Of a stretch of 64,000 nt of DNA, positions 25,973 through 37,577 are shown one piece after another. Location of the stretch: contig NZ_CP041402.1 in the NCBI RefSeq assembly GCF_007018905.1, positions 1,538,001 through 1,602,000 of the forward strand, given 5' to 3'. Positions within the stretch are counted from its first letter, which is position 1. Every line of letters begins with the position of its first letter. The translations under genes and the position numbers were made by a program. The notes below the pieces were generated by a model that saw only the letters and a list, made by a program, of their open reading frames with translations, searched no databases and had not been told where the DNA came from. This DNA comes from Tardiphaga sp. vice304. GTDB lineage: Bacteria > Pseudomonadota > Alphaproteobacteria > Rhizobiales > Xanthobacteraceae.

Positions 25973-26374
25973 TGTAAATTGAGAACGAGGGGCGGTTCGC
26001 TGAAGTACATTCAGCTACGAGTATCTGAATAGAGTGCTACAACAAGCATCTCGCTCCGTGAACCTGCAGGTGACAGATACGCTTTGAGCTTGCATGCTCA
26101 ATGGCACCCCGAAGCGCTTTTACTCACGAAAGTAGATCGTGTCGCGCGCAAGCGTGCCAGCAGCAGAGCTTCAGGACACAGCAGCGGCGTCTTTGACGTT
26201 CTGTTGGCAGTTCGACCAGCGAAAACGCTCGCCGCGAAAACAAAACATTGGACTTTCCCGCCTCGCACGAATGACATGCGCGATGCATAAGCCGCGCAGG
26301 AGGTAGAACTGAAAGTTCGCTGAGAGGTCTCCCTCCGGTGAAGGCCGTCTTGTCTCGGTTTGGTGAAGTGCTGT
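25973..26374. other. Gene-free stretch between LysR and IS66
   Basis: No gene recognised on either strand. The part from about 26100 (TTTTACTCAC) resembles an IS end but could not be assigned. The segment ends at the probable IS66 left end. Confidence 0.5.
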
Positions 26375-26386
26375 GTAACAGTCCTT

Positions 26387-26781
26387 ATGGACAGCAATAG
26401 GTGCAGTACTCAGGTTGAGCGGCTCGCGATGGTCGAGACCGGTCGGCGCCGTCGCTGGACGGATGACAAGAAGCTCCGGATCGTTCTGGAAAGTTTGCGG
26501 ACACCTCGGGCGGTTTCGTCAACGGCGCGGCGGCATGGGATTTCTCGTTCGCTGCTGTTGATCTGGCGGCGATCGTTCGAGGCCAGCACAGGCGATTCCG
26601 AACGGCCGAAACCGGCCTTTGTCCCAGCGATGGTGGTGGACGAGGCAGCGGCACCGGACGTCCCACTGCATCAAGCAGCCAAATGGTGATCGATCTCGGA
26701 GAGCATGGTCGCGTCATTGTCGACGCGGGCGTCGATGCGGAAGCACTCGCTCGGGTGCTGGCCGTTCTGGGACGCCGATGA
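26387..26781 (+). pseudogene. IS66 TnpA, frameshifted
   Basis: Helix-turn-helix protein RRRWTDDKKLRIVLESLRTP then VSSTARRHGISRSLLLIWRR. The original frame stops at 26689, but the next frame continues the expected tail MVIDLGEHGRVIVDAG then DAEALARVLAVLGRR to a TGA overlapping tnpB. A single-base indel near 26660-26683 therefore truncates the protein at 100 residues; the DNA-binding half is still encoded. Confidence 0.75.
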
Positions 26782-27125
26782 TTCCGGTCGCGGCAGGTGC
26801 CCGGATCTGGATCGCGACCGGTCATACCGACATGCGCAAAGGCATGCAGGGTTTGGCGTTGCTGGTGCAGGAAGGCCTCGGGCGCGATCCCTTTGCCGGC
26901 GACGTGTTCGTGTTCCGCGGCCGTGCTGGCACGCTCATCAAGGCGCTCTGGCATGACGGGATCGGCCTGTCGCTTTATACCAAGCGGCTCGACCGGAGGC
27001 GCTTCATCTGGCCGTCGACGGTTGACGGTGTCGTGGCGCTGACCGCCGGCCAGATGGGCTATTTGCTGGAGGCGATCGACTGGCGTAATCCGCAACACAG
27101 CTGGCGGCCGCAGAGCGCGGGATAG
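26778..27125 (+). CDS. IS66 TnpB (IS66 Orf2-like protein)
   Basis: A 115-residue accessory transposition protein: VAAGARIWIATGHTDMRKGM, LGRDPFAGDVFVFRGRAG, KALWHDGIGLSLYTKRL then FIWPS. Full length and intact. Its exact role is unknown, but it is required together with TnpA and TnpC in IS66 elements that have been tested. The start overlaps the tail of tnpA. Confidence 0.92.
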   Translation: MIPVAAGARIWIATGHTDMRKGMQGLALLVQEGLGRDPFAGDVFVFRGRAGTLIKALWHDGIGLSLYTKRLDRRRFIWPSTVDGVVALTAGQMGYLLEAIDWRNPQHSWRPQSAG

Positions 27126-27385
27126 CTGCGAAAAGTCTCGTGAATCGTAAAAAGTCCGCGCCAAATCGCGACTTTTATGATTCCATCAGAGCATGGAAAC
27201 CGGCCCTGAAAAGCTTCCGGAAGACATTGATGTAGCGCGACAATCAGGATGAGAATCCCGCGACAATCAGGATGAGAATGCGCCGCTGCTGGGGTGACGA
27301 AGGGAGGGCGTAGCCCGACCGGAGGCACCCCAGCAGCGGCGTGTCGGCCCGAAGGGGCCTCATTGGCGGTAACGGCGGCTGGTAA

Positions 27386-29733
<2,348 letters not shown>

Positions 29734-31204
29734 TTGTCGCTCCACGACAATCAACTCCACGACACGCAATTATCACTTGCGTTATCGTCAGGCCGCGACA
29801 ATCATCCCCACGCCGCGACCGCTAAATTGCCATCCTGATTGTCGCGCTTCCCATCCAGATTGACGCGCTACACATTGAGGCGCTGCACGCAACGTTGCTT
29901 GCGACGCGCGCCGAACTCGCCATCGTTCGTGCCCAGCAGTCCGACGATCAGGCGCTGATCGCCCATCTGAAGCTACAGATCGAAAAGCTGAACCGCGATC
30001 GTTACGGGCCGCGCTCGGAGCGGTCCGCCCGCCTTCTGGATCAGCTCGAACTGACGCTGGAGGAGCTCGAGGCCAAGGCGACCGAGGACGAACTGGCGGC
30101 GGAAATGGCCGCGGCCAAGGTCATGAGCGCAACCACTACCGTGGCGTCGTTCTCCCGCCGCCGGCCGTCCCGCAAGCCGTTCCCCGAGCATCTGCCTCGC
30201 GAGCGCGTGATCGTGCCTGGGCCGGTGTCGTGCGCGTGCTGCGGCGGTGCCCGGTTGTCGAAACTCGGCGAAGACATCACAGAGACGCTGGAGGTGATCC
30301 CGAAATCCTGGAAGGTGATCCAGCACGTCCGGGAAAAGTTCAGCTGCCGGGATTGCGAGAAGATCTCCCAGGCGCCGGCGCCGTTCCACGTCATCGCCCG
30401 CGGCTGGGCGGGCCCGAGCCTGTTGGCGATGGTGCTGTTTGAGAAGTTTGGCCAGCACCAGCCGCTGAATCGGCAAGCCGAGCGCTATGCCAAAGAGGGC
30501 GTGCCGATCAGCCTGTCGACGCTGGCGGACCAGGTCGGCGGCTGCGCAGTCGCGCTAATGCCGCTGTTCCAGCGCCTTGAGGCCCATGTGCTCAGCGCCG
30601 AGCGGTTGCACGGCGACGACACCACGGTGCCGGTTCTGGCGAAGGGCAAGACCTCGACAGGCCGGATCTGGGTCTATGTCCGGGATGACAAGCCGTTCGG
30701 CGGACCAGCACCGCCAGGTGCCGTATTTGATTACTCACGCGATCGCGCAGGTGAGCATCCACAGGCGCATCTGGCCGGCTACAGCGGACTGTTCCAGGCC
30801 GATGCCTATGGCGGCTATGGAAAGCTTTACAGCGCCGGCCGCAACGCAGGCCCGATTTTGGAAGCCGCGTGCTGGGTCCACGCTCGACGGCCATTCTTCG
30901 TGATGGCCGATCTGGCGGAGAACGCGCGCCGCAAGGTGCAAGGCAAGAAGCCCGTGGTAATCTCTCCGCTGGCGCTGGAAGCCGTCCGCCGCATCGACGC
31001 ACTGTTCGAGATTGAGCGTGGCATTAATGGCGAAACGCCCGAACGGCGACGAGCCGTGCGTCAGGAATTGAGCGCACCCTTGGTCGGCGATCTGGAAGTC
31101 TGGATGCGGGAGCAACGCGCTAAACTCGCGCGTAGCAACGACGTCGCCAAGGCAATGGATTACATGCTGAAGCGCTGGAGCTCGTTTGACCTGCCCCTGA
31201 ACTT

Positions 31205-32131
31205 TCATCCAGTGGCAATTAGAGTCTCGGCGGATGTTACGCCGTTCGGCGCGGGGTGAGCAACGTGCGAGTGGCGGAGCTGGTCGGGGTTGCGCAGCCG
31301 CTCGCACGTTGCGGTTAGGTTGGCGGCATAGGCCGCAGGGGTCAGGTAGCCCAGCGAGGAATGCGGGCGCTGGCAGTTGTAGTCGTCGGCCCAATCCGCA
31401 ATTTTGGCCCGGGCGTGGTCGAGCCCGAAGAACAGGGTTTCATTGAGAAGCTCGTCGCGCATCCGACCGTTGAAGCTTTCACAAAAGCCGTTTTGCATGG
31501 GCTTTCCCGGTGCGATGAAGTGCCAGGCTATCTGGTTGTTCTCCGACCAGGTCAGCATGGCGTTGCAGGTGAACTCGGTCCCGTTGTCCGAGACGATCAT
31601 GCCAGGCCTGCCGCGGCGATCGATCAACGCCGTCAGTTCGCGCGCCACCCGCCGTCCCGGGATTGAGGTGTCGGGGATCGCCGCCAGGCATTCCCGGGTC
31701 ACGTCATCGACGATATTCAGGATCCGGAAGCGGCGACCATTAGCGAACTGGTCGTGGACAAAATCCAGCGACCAGCGGGAATTCGGCCGAGCCTCGACCA
31801 GAATGGGCGCCCGGGTGCCGACCGCGCGGCGGCGGGCCCGGCGCTTGCGGACGCTGAGGCCTTCCTCCCGATAGAGCCGGTAAATCCGGTTCAACCCGGA
31901 CGGCTCGCCCTGTTGACGCAGCAGCACAAACAGTCGGCGATAACCGAAGCGCCGGCGGGCGTTGGCGAGCTCGCGCAGTTGGACGCGCAGTTCGCCATCC
32001 GGCGGCCGGCACGACCGGTAGCGGATCATCTTGCGGTCGGCGCTGACGATGGTGCAGGCCCGCCGTTCTGACAGGCCCAGTTTGGCCTGCAGATGCGCGA
32101 CAGCCTCGCGCTGGACGGCGGGCCCTACCAT
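31205..32131 (-). CDS. IS3-family transposase OrfB (IS407 type)
   Basis: A 308-residue integrase. An N-terminal helical region (LGLSERRACTIVSADRKMIR, RRRFGYRRLFVLLRQQGE) precedes the DDE core: Asp in RWSLDFVHDQF, Asp in MIVSDNGTEFT, Glu in NGFCESFNGRMRDELLNE. It is normally made as an OrfAB fusion by -1 slippage on the seven-A run (reverse strand, 32131-32137) just before its start. All catalytic residues are present. Confidence 0.92.
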   Translation of the reverse strand: MVGPAVQREAVAHLQAKLGLSERRACTIVSADRKMIRYRSCRPPDGELRVQLRELANARRRFGYRRLFVLLRQQGEPSGLNRIYRLYREEGLSVRKRRARRRAVGTRAPILVEARPNSRWSLDFVHDQFANGRRFRILNIVDDVTRECLAAIPDTSIPGRRVARELTALIDRRGRPGMIVSDNGTEFTCNAMLTWSENNQIAWHFIAPGKPMQNGFCESFNGRMRDELLNETLFFGLDHARAKIADWADDYNCQRPHSSLGYLTPAAYAANLTATCERLRNPDQLRHSHVAHPAPNGVTSAETLIATG

Positions 32132-32427
32132 TTTTTTGACAGAAGCTCGCGTAACGCCGCGGCATCCAACATCTGTTCGGCCAGCAGCTTCTTCAGCTTG
32201 GCGTTCTCGTCCTCGAGCTGCCGCAGCCGCTTGGCCTCAGAGACGTCCATCCCGCCGAATTTGGCCCTCCAATTATACAGTGTCGCTTCCGAGACGCCGT
32301 GCTTGCGCGCCAGATCGGCGGCTTTCGCCCCCGCCTCATGCTCGCGCAGAACACCGATAATCTGCTCTTCCGTAAACCTGGTTCGCTTCATTGGTCCGTC
32401 CTTCAGTGGGCCGGACTCTAACTTCAT
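32125..32427 (-). CDS. IS3-family transposase OrfA (IS407 type)
   Basis: A 100-residue protein with helix-turn-helix FTEEQIIGVLREHEAGAKAA then DLARKHGVSEATLYNWRAKF, followed by a leucine-zipper stretch RLRQLEDENAKLKKLLAEQ. The likely natural start is the internal Met of MKRTRFTEEQ, twelve codons in. It ends LSKKW at a slippery A-run overlapping orfB. Confidence 0.9.
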   Translation of the reverse strand: MKLESGPLKDGPMKRTRFTEEQIIGVLREHEAGAKAADLARKHGVSEATLYNWRAKFGGMDVSEAKRLRQLEDENAKLKKLLAEQMLDAAALRELLSKKW

Positions 32428-32966
32428 CTGGAGGAAATCGGCAGGGGCAGGTCACGTTCACCCGCTTCCTCGAAGATGGCCGCGTTTGCCTGTCGAACAA
32501 CGCCGCCGAACGTGCCGTGCGCGGTATCGCTTTGGGCCGCAAGTCCTGGCTGTTCTGCGGCTCCGATCGTGGCGGCGACCGCGCCGCACTGATGTACAGT
32601 ATGATCGTCACTGCCAAGATGAACGATGTGGATCCGCAGGCCTGGCTCGCCGACGTCCTGGCGCGCATCGCCGAGCATCCCGCCCACAGGCTCGACGAAC
32701 TGCCACCGTGGAATTGGCGCGACCGCTTCCAGCACGTTGATCAGGCCGCCTGAGTCACTGCTACGCGGTTCTCACCGGATGCTTACCCTGAATCAAGCAT
32801 GTTTTGGAAGTAAACGCGCAGCATCGTCGTCCTTGGTTGCGTCCGCATGCATGGTTTTGTCGACAACGTCCGCTGCGTGTTACGATCTATCGTCGAGAAG
32901 CTTCATCAGCTCGACCGCTTTCAAGATAGCGCGCGTTCTCAAGGGAGACACAAATCTTCTTATCGT

Positions 32967-33932
32967 TCAACGTTTCAATACTGCACATAACGCCTTTGCA
33001 GCGTCTTCGACCGCTCGCCCAGCCTCTCTGACCGTATTATTAAAACGTATGAAGCCGTGATTCACGCCCGGATAGACGACAAGACTATTAGGGACACCGG
33101 AGGCGTCGAGCTTTTGCTTTAGTGCATAAGCGTCATCAAGCAGCGGATCGAGCGTGCCAATTGCCTGGTGCACTGGCGGCAATTTCGATAGGTCTCCAAT
33201 TAGGGGGCAAGCGCGCCAGTCGAGGCGCTGCCCCGGCTCTTGTAGATAAGTCTCCCAGATCCATTCCATCTGACTCTGTGATAATCCGTAAGCCCCAGTG
33301 CCAAGTCTGGTCCAGCTCTCTGTATCGGTTCGGCCAGAGAATACCCCATAGAATAGCAGCAGAAATTGCAGCGGTAGTTCGCCACAGTCGCGGCGCAGCA
33401 TTTCTGCAACGAGCGCCAGATTAGCTCCCGCCGAGTCGCCACCGGCCGCTACCATAGAATCATCGGCGCCCCAATCGGCGGCGTGTCGTTGTGCGTGATT
33501 AATGACGGCGACTGCGTCTATCACGCCGGCAGGAAACGCATATTCCGGCGCCAGACGGTAATCGACGTTTAGCACAAAGATGCCAGCGAGCCTGACTAGG
33601 TCGCGCATTAGGCCGCCCCAACCTTCAGCACTTCCATAGATGAAACCGCCGCCATGAAAGTAAACAAGCAGCGGTACTGGTGTTGGCGATGCATAACCGT
33701 AAAAATGGCATGAGATAGGTCCGTCTGGACCTGAAACAGCGACGTCGAACTCGAGTTCAACTGGTTCTGTTTGGCAAGACAAATAGGCGCCAATGCGGTC
33801 CTGAACGGCACGGACATCGAAGAGCGCTGACCCGCGCGGCTCGAGCGCTGTGAGGCCAAGCTTTTTTAGAGCCGCGATCGCGGCGATCATCTCGGGATCA
33901 AGGACTCCACCCGATATGCCGGGGCTTGTCAC
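32967..33932 (-). CDS. Alpha/beta hydrolase, HSL-family esterase
   Basis: A 321-residue cytoplasmic esterase of the hormone-sensitive-lipase group. The oxyanion motif is VYFHGGGFIYGS, the nucleophile Ser is in GGDSAGANLAL, the Asp in GTLDPLLDDAY, and the His in VNHGFIRFNN. VDYRLAPEYAFPAG is the usual family segment. The triad is complete. It lies between IS66 and cupin B and points away from the right-hand genes. Substrates are probably short-chain or alicyclic esters; physiological role unknown. Confidence 0.9.
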   Translation of the reverse strand: MTSPGISGGVLDPEMIAAIAALKKLGLTALEPRGSALFDVRAVQDRIGAYLSCQTEPVELEFDVAVSGPDGPISCHFYGYASPTPVPLLVYFHGGGFIYGSAEGWGGLMRDLVRLAGIFVLNVDYRLAPEYAFPAGVIDAVAVINHAQRHAADWGADDSMVAAGGDSAGANLALVAEMLRRDCGELPLQFLLLFYGVFSGRTDTESWTRLGTGAYGLSQSQMEWIWETYLQEPGQRLDWRACPLIGDLSKLPPVHQAIGTLDPLLDDAYALKQKLDASGVPNSLVVYPGVNHGFIRFNNTVREAGRAVEDAAKALCAVLKR

Positions 33933-34262
33933 AGTATCTCACGACCGTCAGACAAAACAAAGCGGTCCAGTCTCAAGCTTTTGAGGAAGCTCTTTGTCAT
34001 CAAAGTCCTCCTAGTACCATGTCCGAGCAATAAATACGCCTGGCTATATCAGCAAGAAAACGACCGGGAAATAGCAGCTGCACAGTCCGTAATCACCAAT
34101 CCTAAGCTTTCTACTATCATTAATCCTTCCCCCCCCCCACCGCCCGCCTTAAATATCACAACGGCCTTGGTCAACGACCGGCTTTGACCTGAGCAGCAAA
34201 CGCGTTCATAGTCACAAGGGCGGCCGGCGACCAGGAGCAGCAGTCGCCGATCGCATCCACGT
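33933..34262. other. Gene-free stretch upstream of the esterase
   Basis: No coding sequence recognised. It contains a run of eleven C near 34130. The esterase promoter should lie at its left end and the cupin B terminator at its right end, but neither shows a clear motif. Confidence 0.5.
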
Positions 34263-34829
34263 TTAGCGTGTATGTTGCCACGCCCCGGCCGTTTCCAGAA
34301 TTTGCATCGATTGGTCGGTGATTTCTGCTAACGGGCCATCGCCACCAATCACAAACATTAGAATTGATTCTTGGTTTGGATCGCCATCAGCCGTGACGTT
34401 TTCGAAGCGTCGCGCTACACCGGGCGGAAATGAAACCACGTCATACGGGCCAGCATCCACGTAATCAACGCCGCCAATTTCATTTTCCCAACTACAGCGC
34501 CAAGTGCCCGTCATGGGAATGAACGTCTCGTTGGTGTCGTGATTGTGCATCATCGGACCGTTGCCCGGCTTGGCACGGCAATAACCGAGGTTAAAGCCTT
34601 CGGAAATCTTGATCGCAGCCATACGTGACGCGTTATCTCCGACTGGAGACCTCACAGCTCCCCCTTCACCCTTTGGGGGCTGAAAACCAATCACGTTGTA
34701 GAGGGTACGGATGCAGCCTTCCATCTTACTGTCTGGAAGGCCGCCATCCGAGCCCTTGAGATCCTTAAAGTACGCGACCCGCTTCAACATTTCGGTGCGA
34801 GCCAGGCCAGAACGAGGAAGGTTTTCCAT
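34263..34829 (-). CDS. Cupin-domain protein B
   Basis: A 188-residue paralogue of cupin A with only about a dozen and a half differences, mostly near the C-terminus (ITDQSMQILETAGAW). It has the same HNHDTNE metal motif and the same Arg in place of the usual second-motif His (PPGVARRFENV). AAGGGA lies shortly before the ATG at 34829. TetR B is the next gene upstream, 593 bp away and on the same strand. Two near-identical genes in regulated settings suggest a dosage or inducer difference rather than a new activity. Confidence 0.87.
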   Translation of the reverse strand: MENLPRSGLARTEMLKRVAYFKDLKGSDGGLPDSKMEGCIRTLYNVIGFQPPKGEGGAVRSPVGDNASRMAAIKISEGFNLGYCRAKPGNGPMMHNHDTNETFIPMTGTWRCSWENEIGGVDYVDAGPYDVVSFPPGVARRFENVTADGDPNQESILMFVIGGDGPLAEITDQSMQILETAGAWQHTR

Positions 34830-35422
34830 ATTATTCCCTTTCTTTTGCGGGTCCAAACGATGAGATCTTATCTTTCACAACGGGGGCACGCGCGCTGTGC
34901 AAGGTAATAGCATGACAGATGAGGAGATCTGCGCGCTCTACATCGCTGAGACGATTCCCGCTGCTGATCGTCAGACGTACTGAGCATTTGCTCATTTTGT
35001 GCACAGTCGCAAATGACTGTCAAGCACTACACAAGCTGTAAGATCATTGAACTGCATCGACAGGTCACGAACAGCATTACATCTTCAGCGCGCGCTTCCT
35101 CGGCCGAAATCATGCGTCAACATTTGCCAGTTCAGTTTGCGCCGAGAGCCAAGTGTTGACTTCCGTCGTGACAGGCACTGGTCGCATAAGTGCGCCGATA
35201 TGCTGCAGCGCACGCTCCGAACTTGCTCGGAAGGGCAGTTTGCTCAAAATTAGTAAAACAGAAAGGAGCCCGTGCGACCGGCTGCGCCTATTCTGTCACC
35301 TTAGCTGGAACTACTAGACCAGCCGTATACTCCCGATCTCGCTTCAGCGCAAAAGCACGTTGCTGGAGTGTACTAGCACTTGTTGCTTGACATTACTTAT
35401 GAGGTCATACCGAGCAAGGCCG
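34830..35422. other. Gene-free stretch between cupin B and TetR B
   Basis: Six-frame inspection gives only short, unconvincing frames. No IS end, RNA gene or strong hairpin recognised. The base composition looks A+T-richer than the flanks of the window. It should contain the cupin B promoter. Confidence 0.5.
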
Positions 35423-36163
35423 TCAGCCCGGCGCACGCTTTTTCCGAATTGAGACGTTTTTCTTTCGTCCTGCTGCAGAGTTCAGTAGCGAAGGCGCTGT
35501 CCGTCCAACACCATCGAGAAAATTGTCGACGATCATGTCTGCAATCTTGTCGGTCTGAAGGCTTACGGGTGTGCCATGAATGTGTTTTCTTATCAGGTAA
35601 TAGATAACGGTGGAGTGTAGATGCCACGCAAGTTCAAGGTCCAACGAATTTATCGGCTGCGATTTGTATCCATCGTCGCTCAATCGGAGTTCCGTTGCTA
35701 TCTTGCCAAGGAGGCGTGTGACGGGACCTTGAATGTACCGCTTGGTCAGGTCGCTTCCTTCCAAACTGGAATGCATTGCGACGCGAATCCAGTTGCGATC
35801 ATCAACCGCTACAAAATATGATCGAAAGAACTCCTTTAACCGTTGACGTAAAGGACGTGTTTTATCGGCGAGCGCGTCTTCCCAGAGAGGATCCCATCGG
35901 GACAGAAAGGTCTTCTCATAGACCCGTTCGATCAAATTCTCCTTTGATCCAAAATATCGAAAAATCAAAGCCTGCGACACTCCTATGTGGTCCGCGAGTC
36001 CGCGTGTCTCAGCTTTGAAACCCTTTTCAGCAAAAAACTGGACGGCGGCGTCAAGTATCATGCGTTCCCTCTCCTGAGGTATCAGCCTTTCACGCGGCGG
36101 CTTCCTGACCTTTGGAGCCTTGTCCGGCCGGGCGACCGTAGCACCTGTTCTATTCTTCAACAT
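35423..36163 (-). CDS. TetR-family regulator B
   Basis: A 246-residue repressor related to TetR A. A basic tail precedes the helix-turn-helix MILDAAVQFFAEKGFKAETR and ADHIGVSQALIFRYFGSKEN. The ligand domain includes DDRNWIRVAMHSSLEG and ELAWHLHSTVIYYLIRKHIH. The C-terminus is basic (GRKKNVSIRKKRAPG). It diverges from the beta-keto acid cleavage enzyme gene across 364 bp and points towards cupin B, so it may control both. Inducer unknown. Confidence 0.87.
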   Translation of the reverse strand: MLKNRTGATVARPDKAPKVRKPPRERLIPQERERMILDAAVQFFAEKGFKAETRGLADHIGVSQALIFRYFGSKENLIERVYEKTFLSRWDPLWEDALADKTRPLRQRLKEFFRSYFVAVDDRNWIRVAMHSSLEGSDLTKRYIQGPVTRLLGKIATELRLSDDGYKSQPINSLDLELAWHLHSTVIYYLIRKHIHGTPVSLQTDKIADMIVDNFLDGVGRTAPSLLNSAAGRKKNVSIRKKRAPG

Positions 36164-36527
36164 CTGTTGTCTCTAGTATTACGAGCTGGCGACAAACTAT
36201 GTAGTCGGTACTTCCAGCAGCGTGAGGATGCCTATTGTTGTTTTAGGTTCAATGAGCTTCCGACCCTGGTGTCTGAATGCTCGTTGAAAACGTGCGATGA
36301 CGTGATTTTACAACTCTATTTAGCAAGAATGATATGGCGGGAGGCATTTATCTCCCTGAACATCTACGACTTCACTTCGGTTGCTTAGCTCACCTCGGTG
36401 GAGTCGTTCGCTACTGTCGGACATATTGCATTGCGAGAGAACCTCTGTTCAGTTCGGCTGTTGACAGAGTCGCCAGCTAATGATCAATTGATTATCAACA
36501 AACATGTTTAGATTCAGGGAGAGACAT
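36164..36527. promoter_or_regulatory. Divergent regulatory region with promoter for the catabolic operon
   Basis: TTGACA at 36461-36466 is a perfect -35 element. The expected -10 position falls in the near-palindrome at 36480-36495 (TGATCAATTGATTA core, one mismatch), a good place for a TetR B operator. The remainder has no recognised gene. Confidence 0.45.
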
Positions 36528-37460
36528 ATGGCCGCAAAGCGGAAGGTCGTTATTACTTGCGCAGTGACCGGCGCCATTCATACTCCATCGATGTCACCTC
36601 ATATCCCGATTACGCCTGACGAAATCATCGCAGATGCTTTGGGGGCCGCGGAGGCCGGGGCGGCTATCCTGCATTTGCATGCTCGTAATCCAGAGAATGG
36701 AAAACCAGATCAGACGATCGAAGCATTTAGCCGATTTTTATCGCGGATCAAGCAGCAGACCAACGCTGCGATCAACATCACCACCGGCGGCAGTCCTTTC
36801 ATGAAAGTCGACGAGCGCGTGAAGCCGGCGCAGCATTTCAGTCCGGAAGTGGCGTCGCTTAACATGGGTTCGATCAATTTCGGGCTCTTTCACCTGCTCG
36901 ACAAGTACAAGAATTTCAAGCACGCGTGGGAGCCGGAGTTTCTCGAGTCGACGCGTGACCTTGTATTCCGCAACTCATTCAAAGACATCGAGTTTATCCT
37001 CAAAACCTGCTACGAGAACAACACTCGGTTTGAGTTCGAGTGCTACGACATCGCTCATCTCTATAATCTGAACCATTTTCTGGAGCGCGGACTGGTAAAG
37101 CCGCCATTGTTCGTACAATCAGTATTCGGCATCCTCGGTGGCATCGGAACGCATGTCGAAGACGTCTTGCACATGAAGCGCACCGCGGACCGACTGTTTG
37201 GTGACCAGTATAGATGGTCAGTGCTCGGCGCGGGCGCATCACAGATGCGCATTGCTGCGATGTCTGCGTCAATGGGTGGCAACGTCCGCGTCGGTCTGGA
37301 AGACTCGCTGTGGGCCGGACCCGGCAAGCTCGCCACATCGAGCGCCGATCAGGTTCGTCTAGTCCGCAAGATCATCGAAGGTATGGGACTTGAGATCGCC
37401 ACGCCCGACGAGGCCCGTGAGATCTTAACTCTGAAGGGTGCCGACCAGGTGAATTTTTGA
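36528..37460 (+). CDS. Beta-keto acid cleavage enzyme (BKACE, DUF849)
   Basis: A 310-residue zinc enzyme with a TIM-barrel fold. Family members condense a beta-keto acid with acetyl-CoA and release acetoacetate plus a new acyl-CoA. Visible motifs: VITCAVTGAIHTPSMSPHIP, the metal-binding ILHLHARNPENG, INITTGGSPFM, FECYDIAHLYNL, and GNVRVGLEDSLWAGPGKLA. AGGGAGAG precedes the ATG at 36528. It heads an operon-like run with a Liv-type importer and a cyclase-family hydrolase, which suggests ring opening followed by keto-acid cleavage. The substrate side chain is not predictable here. Confidence 0.92.
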   Translation: MAAKRKVVITCAVTGAIHTPSMSPHIPITPDEIIADALGAAEAGAAILHLHARNPENGKPDQTIEAFSRFLSRIKQQTNAAINITTGGSPFMKVDERVKPAQHFSPEVASLNMGSINFGLFHLLDKYKNFKHAWEPEFLESTRDLVFRNSFKDIEFILKTCYENNTRFEFECYDIAHLYNLNHFLERGLVKPPLFVQSVFGILGGIGTHVEDVLHMKRTADRLFGDQYRWSVLGAGASQMRIAAMSASMGGNVRVGLEDSLWAGPGKLATSSADQVRLVRKIIEGMGLEIATPDEAREILTLKGADQVNF

Positions 37461-37577
37461 CAGCAGTGAGTTCTTAGTGCGCTCAGTCTGCCAACAAATG
37501 CCGCCTACCGAAGCTGGCAGGCGACCTGCTCGTGAATGACCAATGGGGCAAAAAGCCCCGGCTTTAGGGAGGGTATT

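Larger units (their letters stand above)
31187..32454 (-). mobile_element. IS3-family (IS407-like) element, 1268 bp
   Basis: Ends begin TGACCTGCCCCTG on both sides in inverted orientation. The target duplication CGTT is at 31183-31186 and 32455-32458, within IS66 tnpC. It holds intact orfA and orfB on the reverse strand. Confidence 0.93.

Noticed and set aside
27235..27300. Short direct repeats resembling a CRISPR start
   Set aside because: GCGACAATCAGGATGAGAAT occurs twice with a three-base gap and is part of the IS21 terminal repeats; there is no array and no cas gene.
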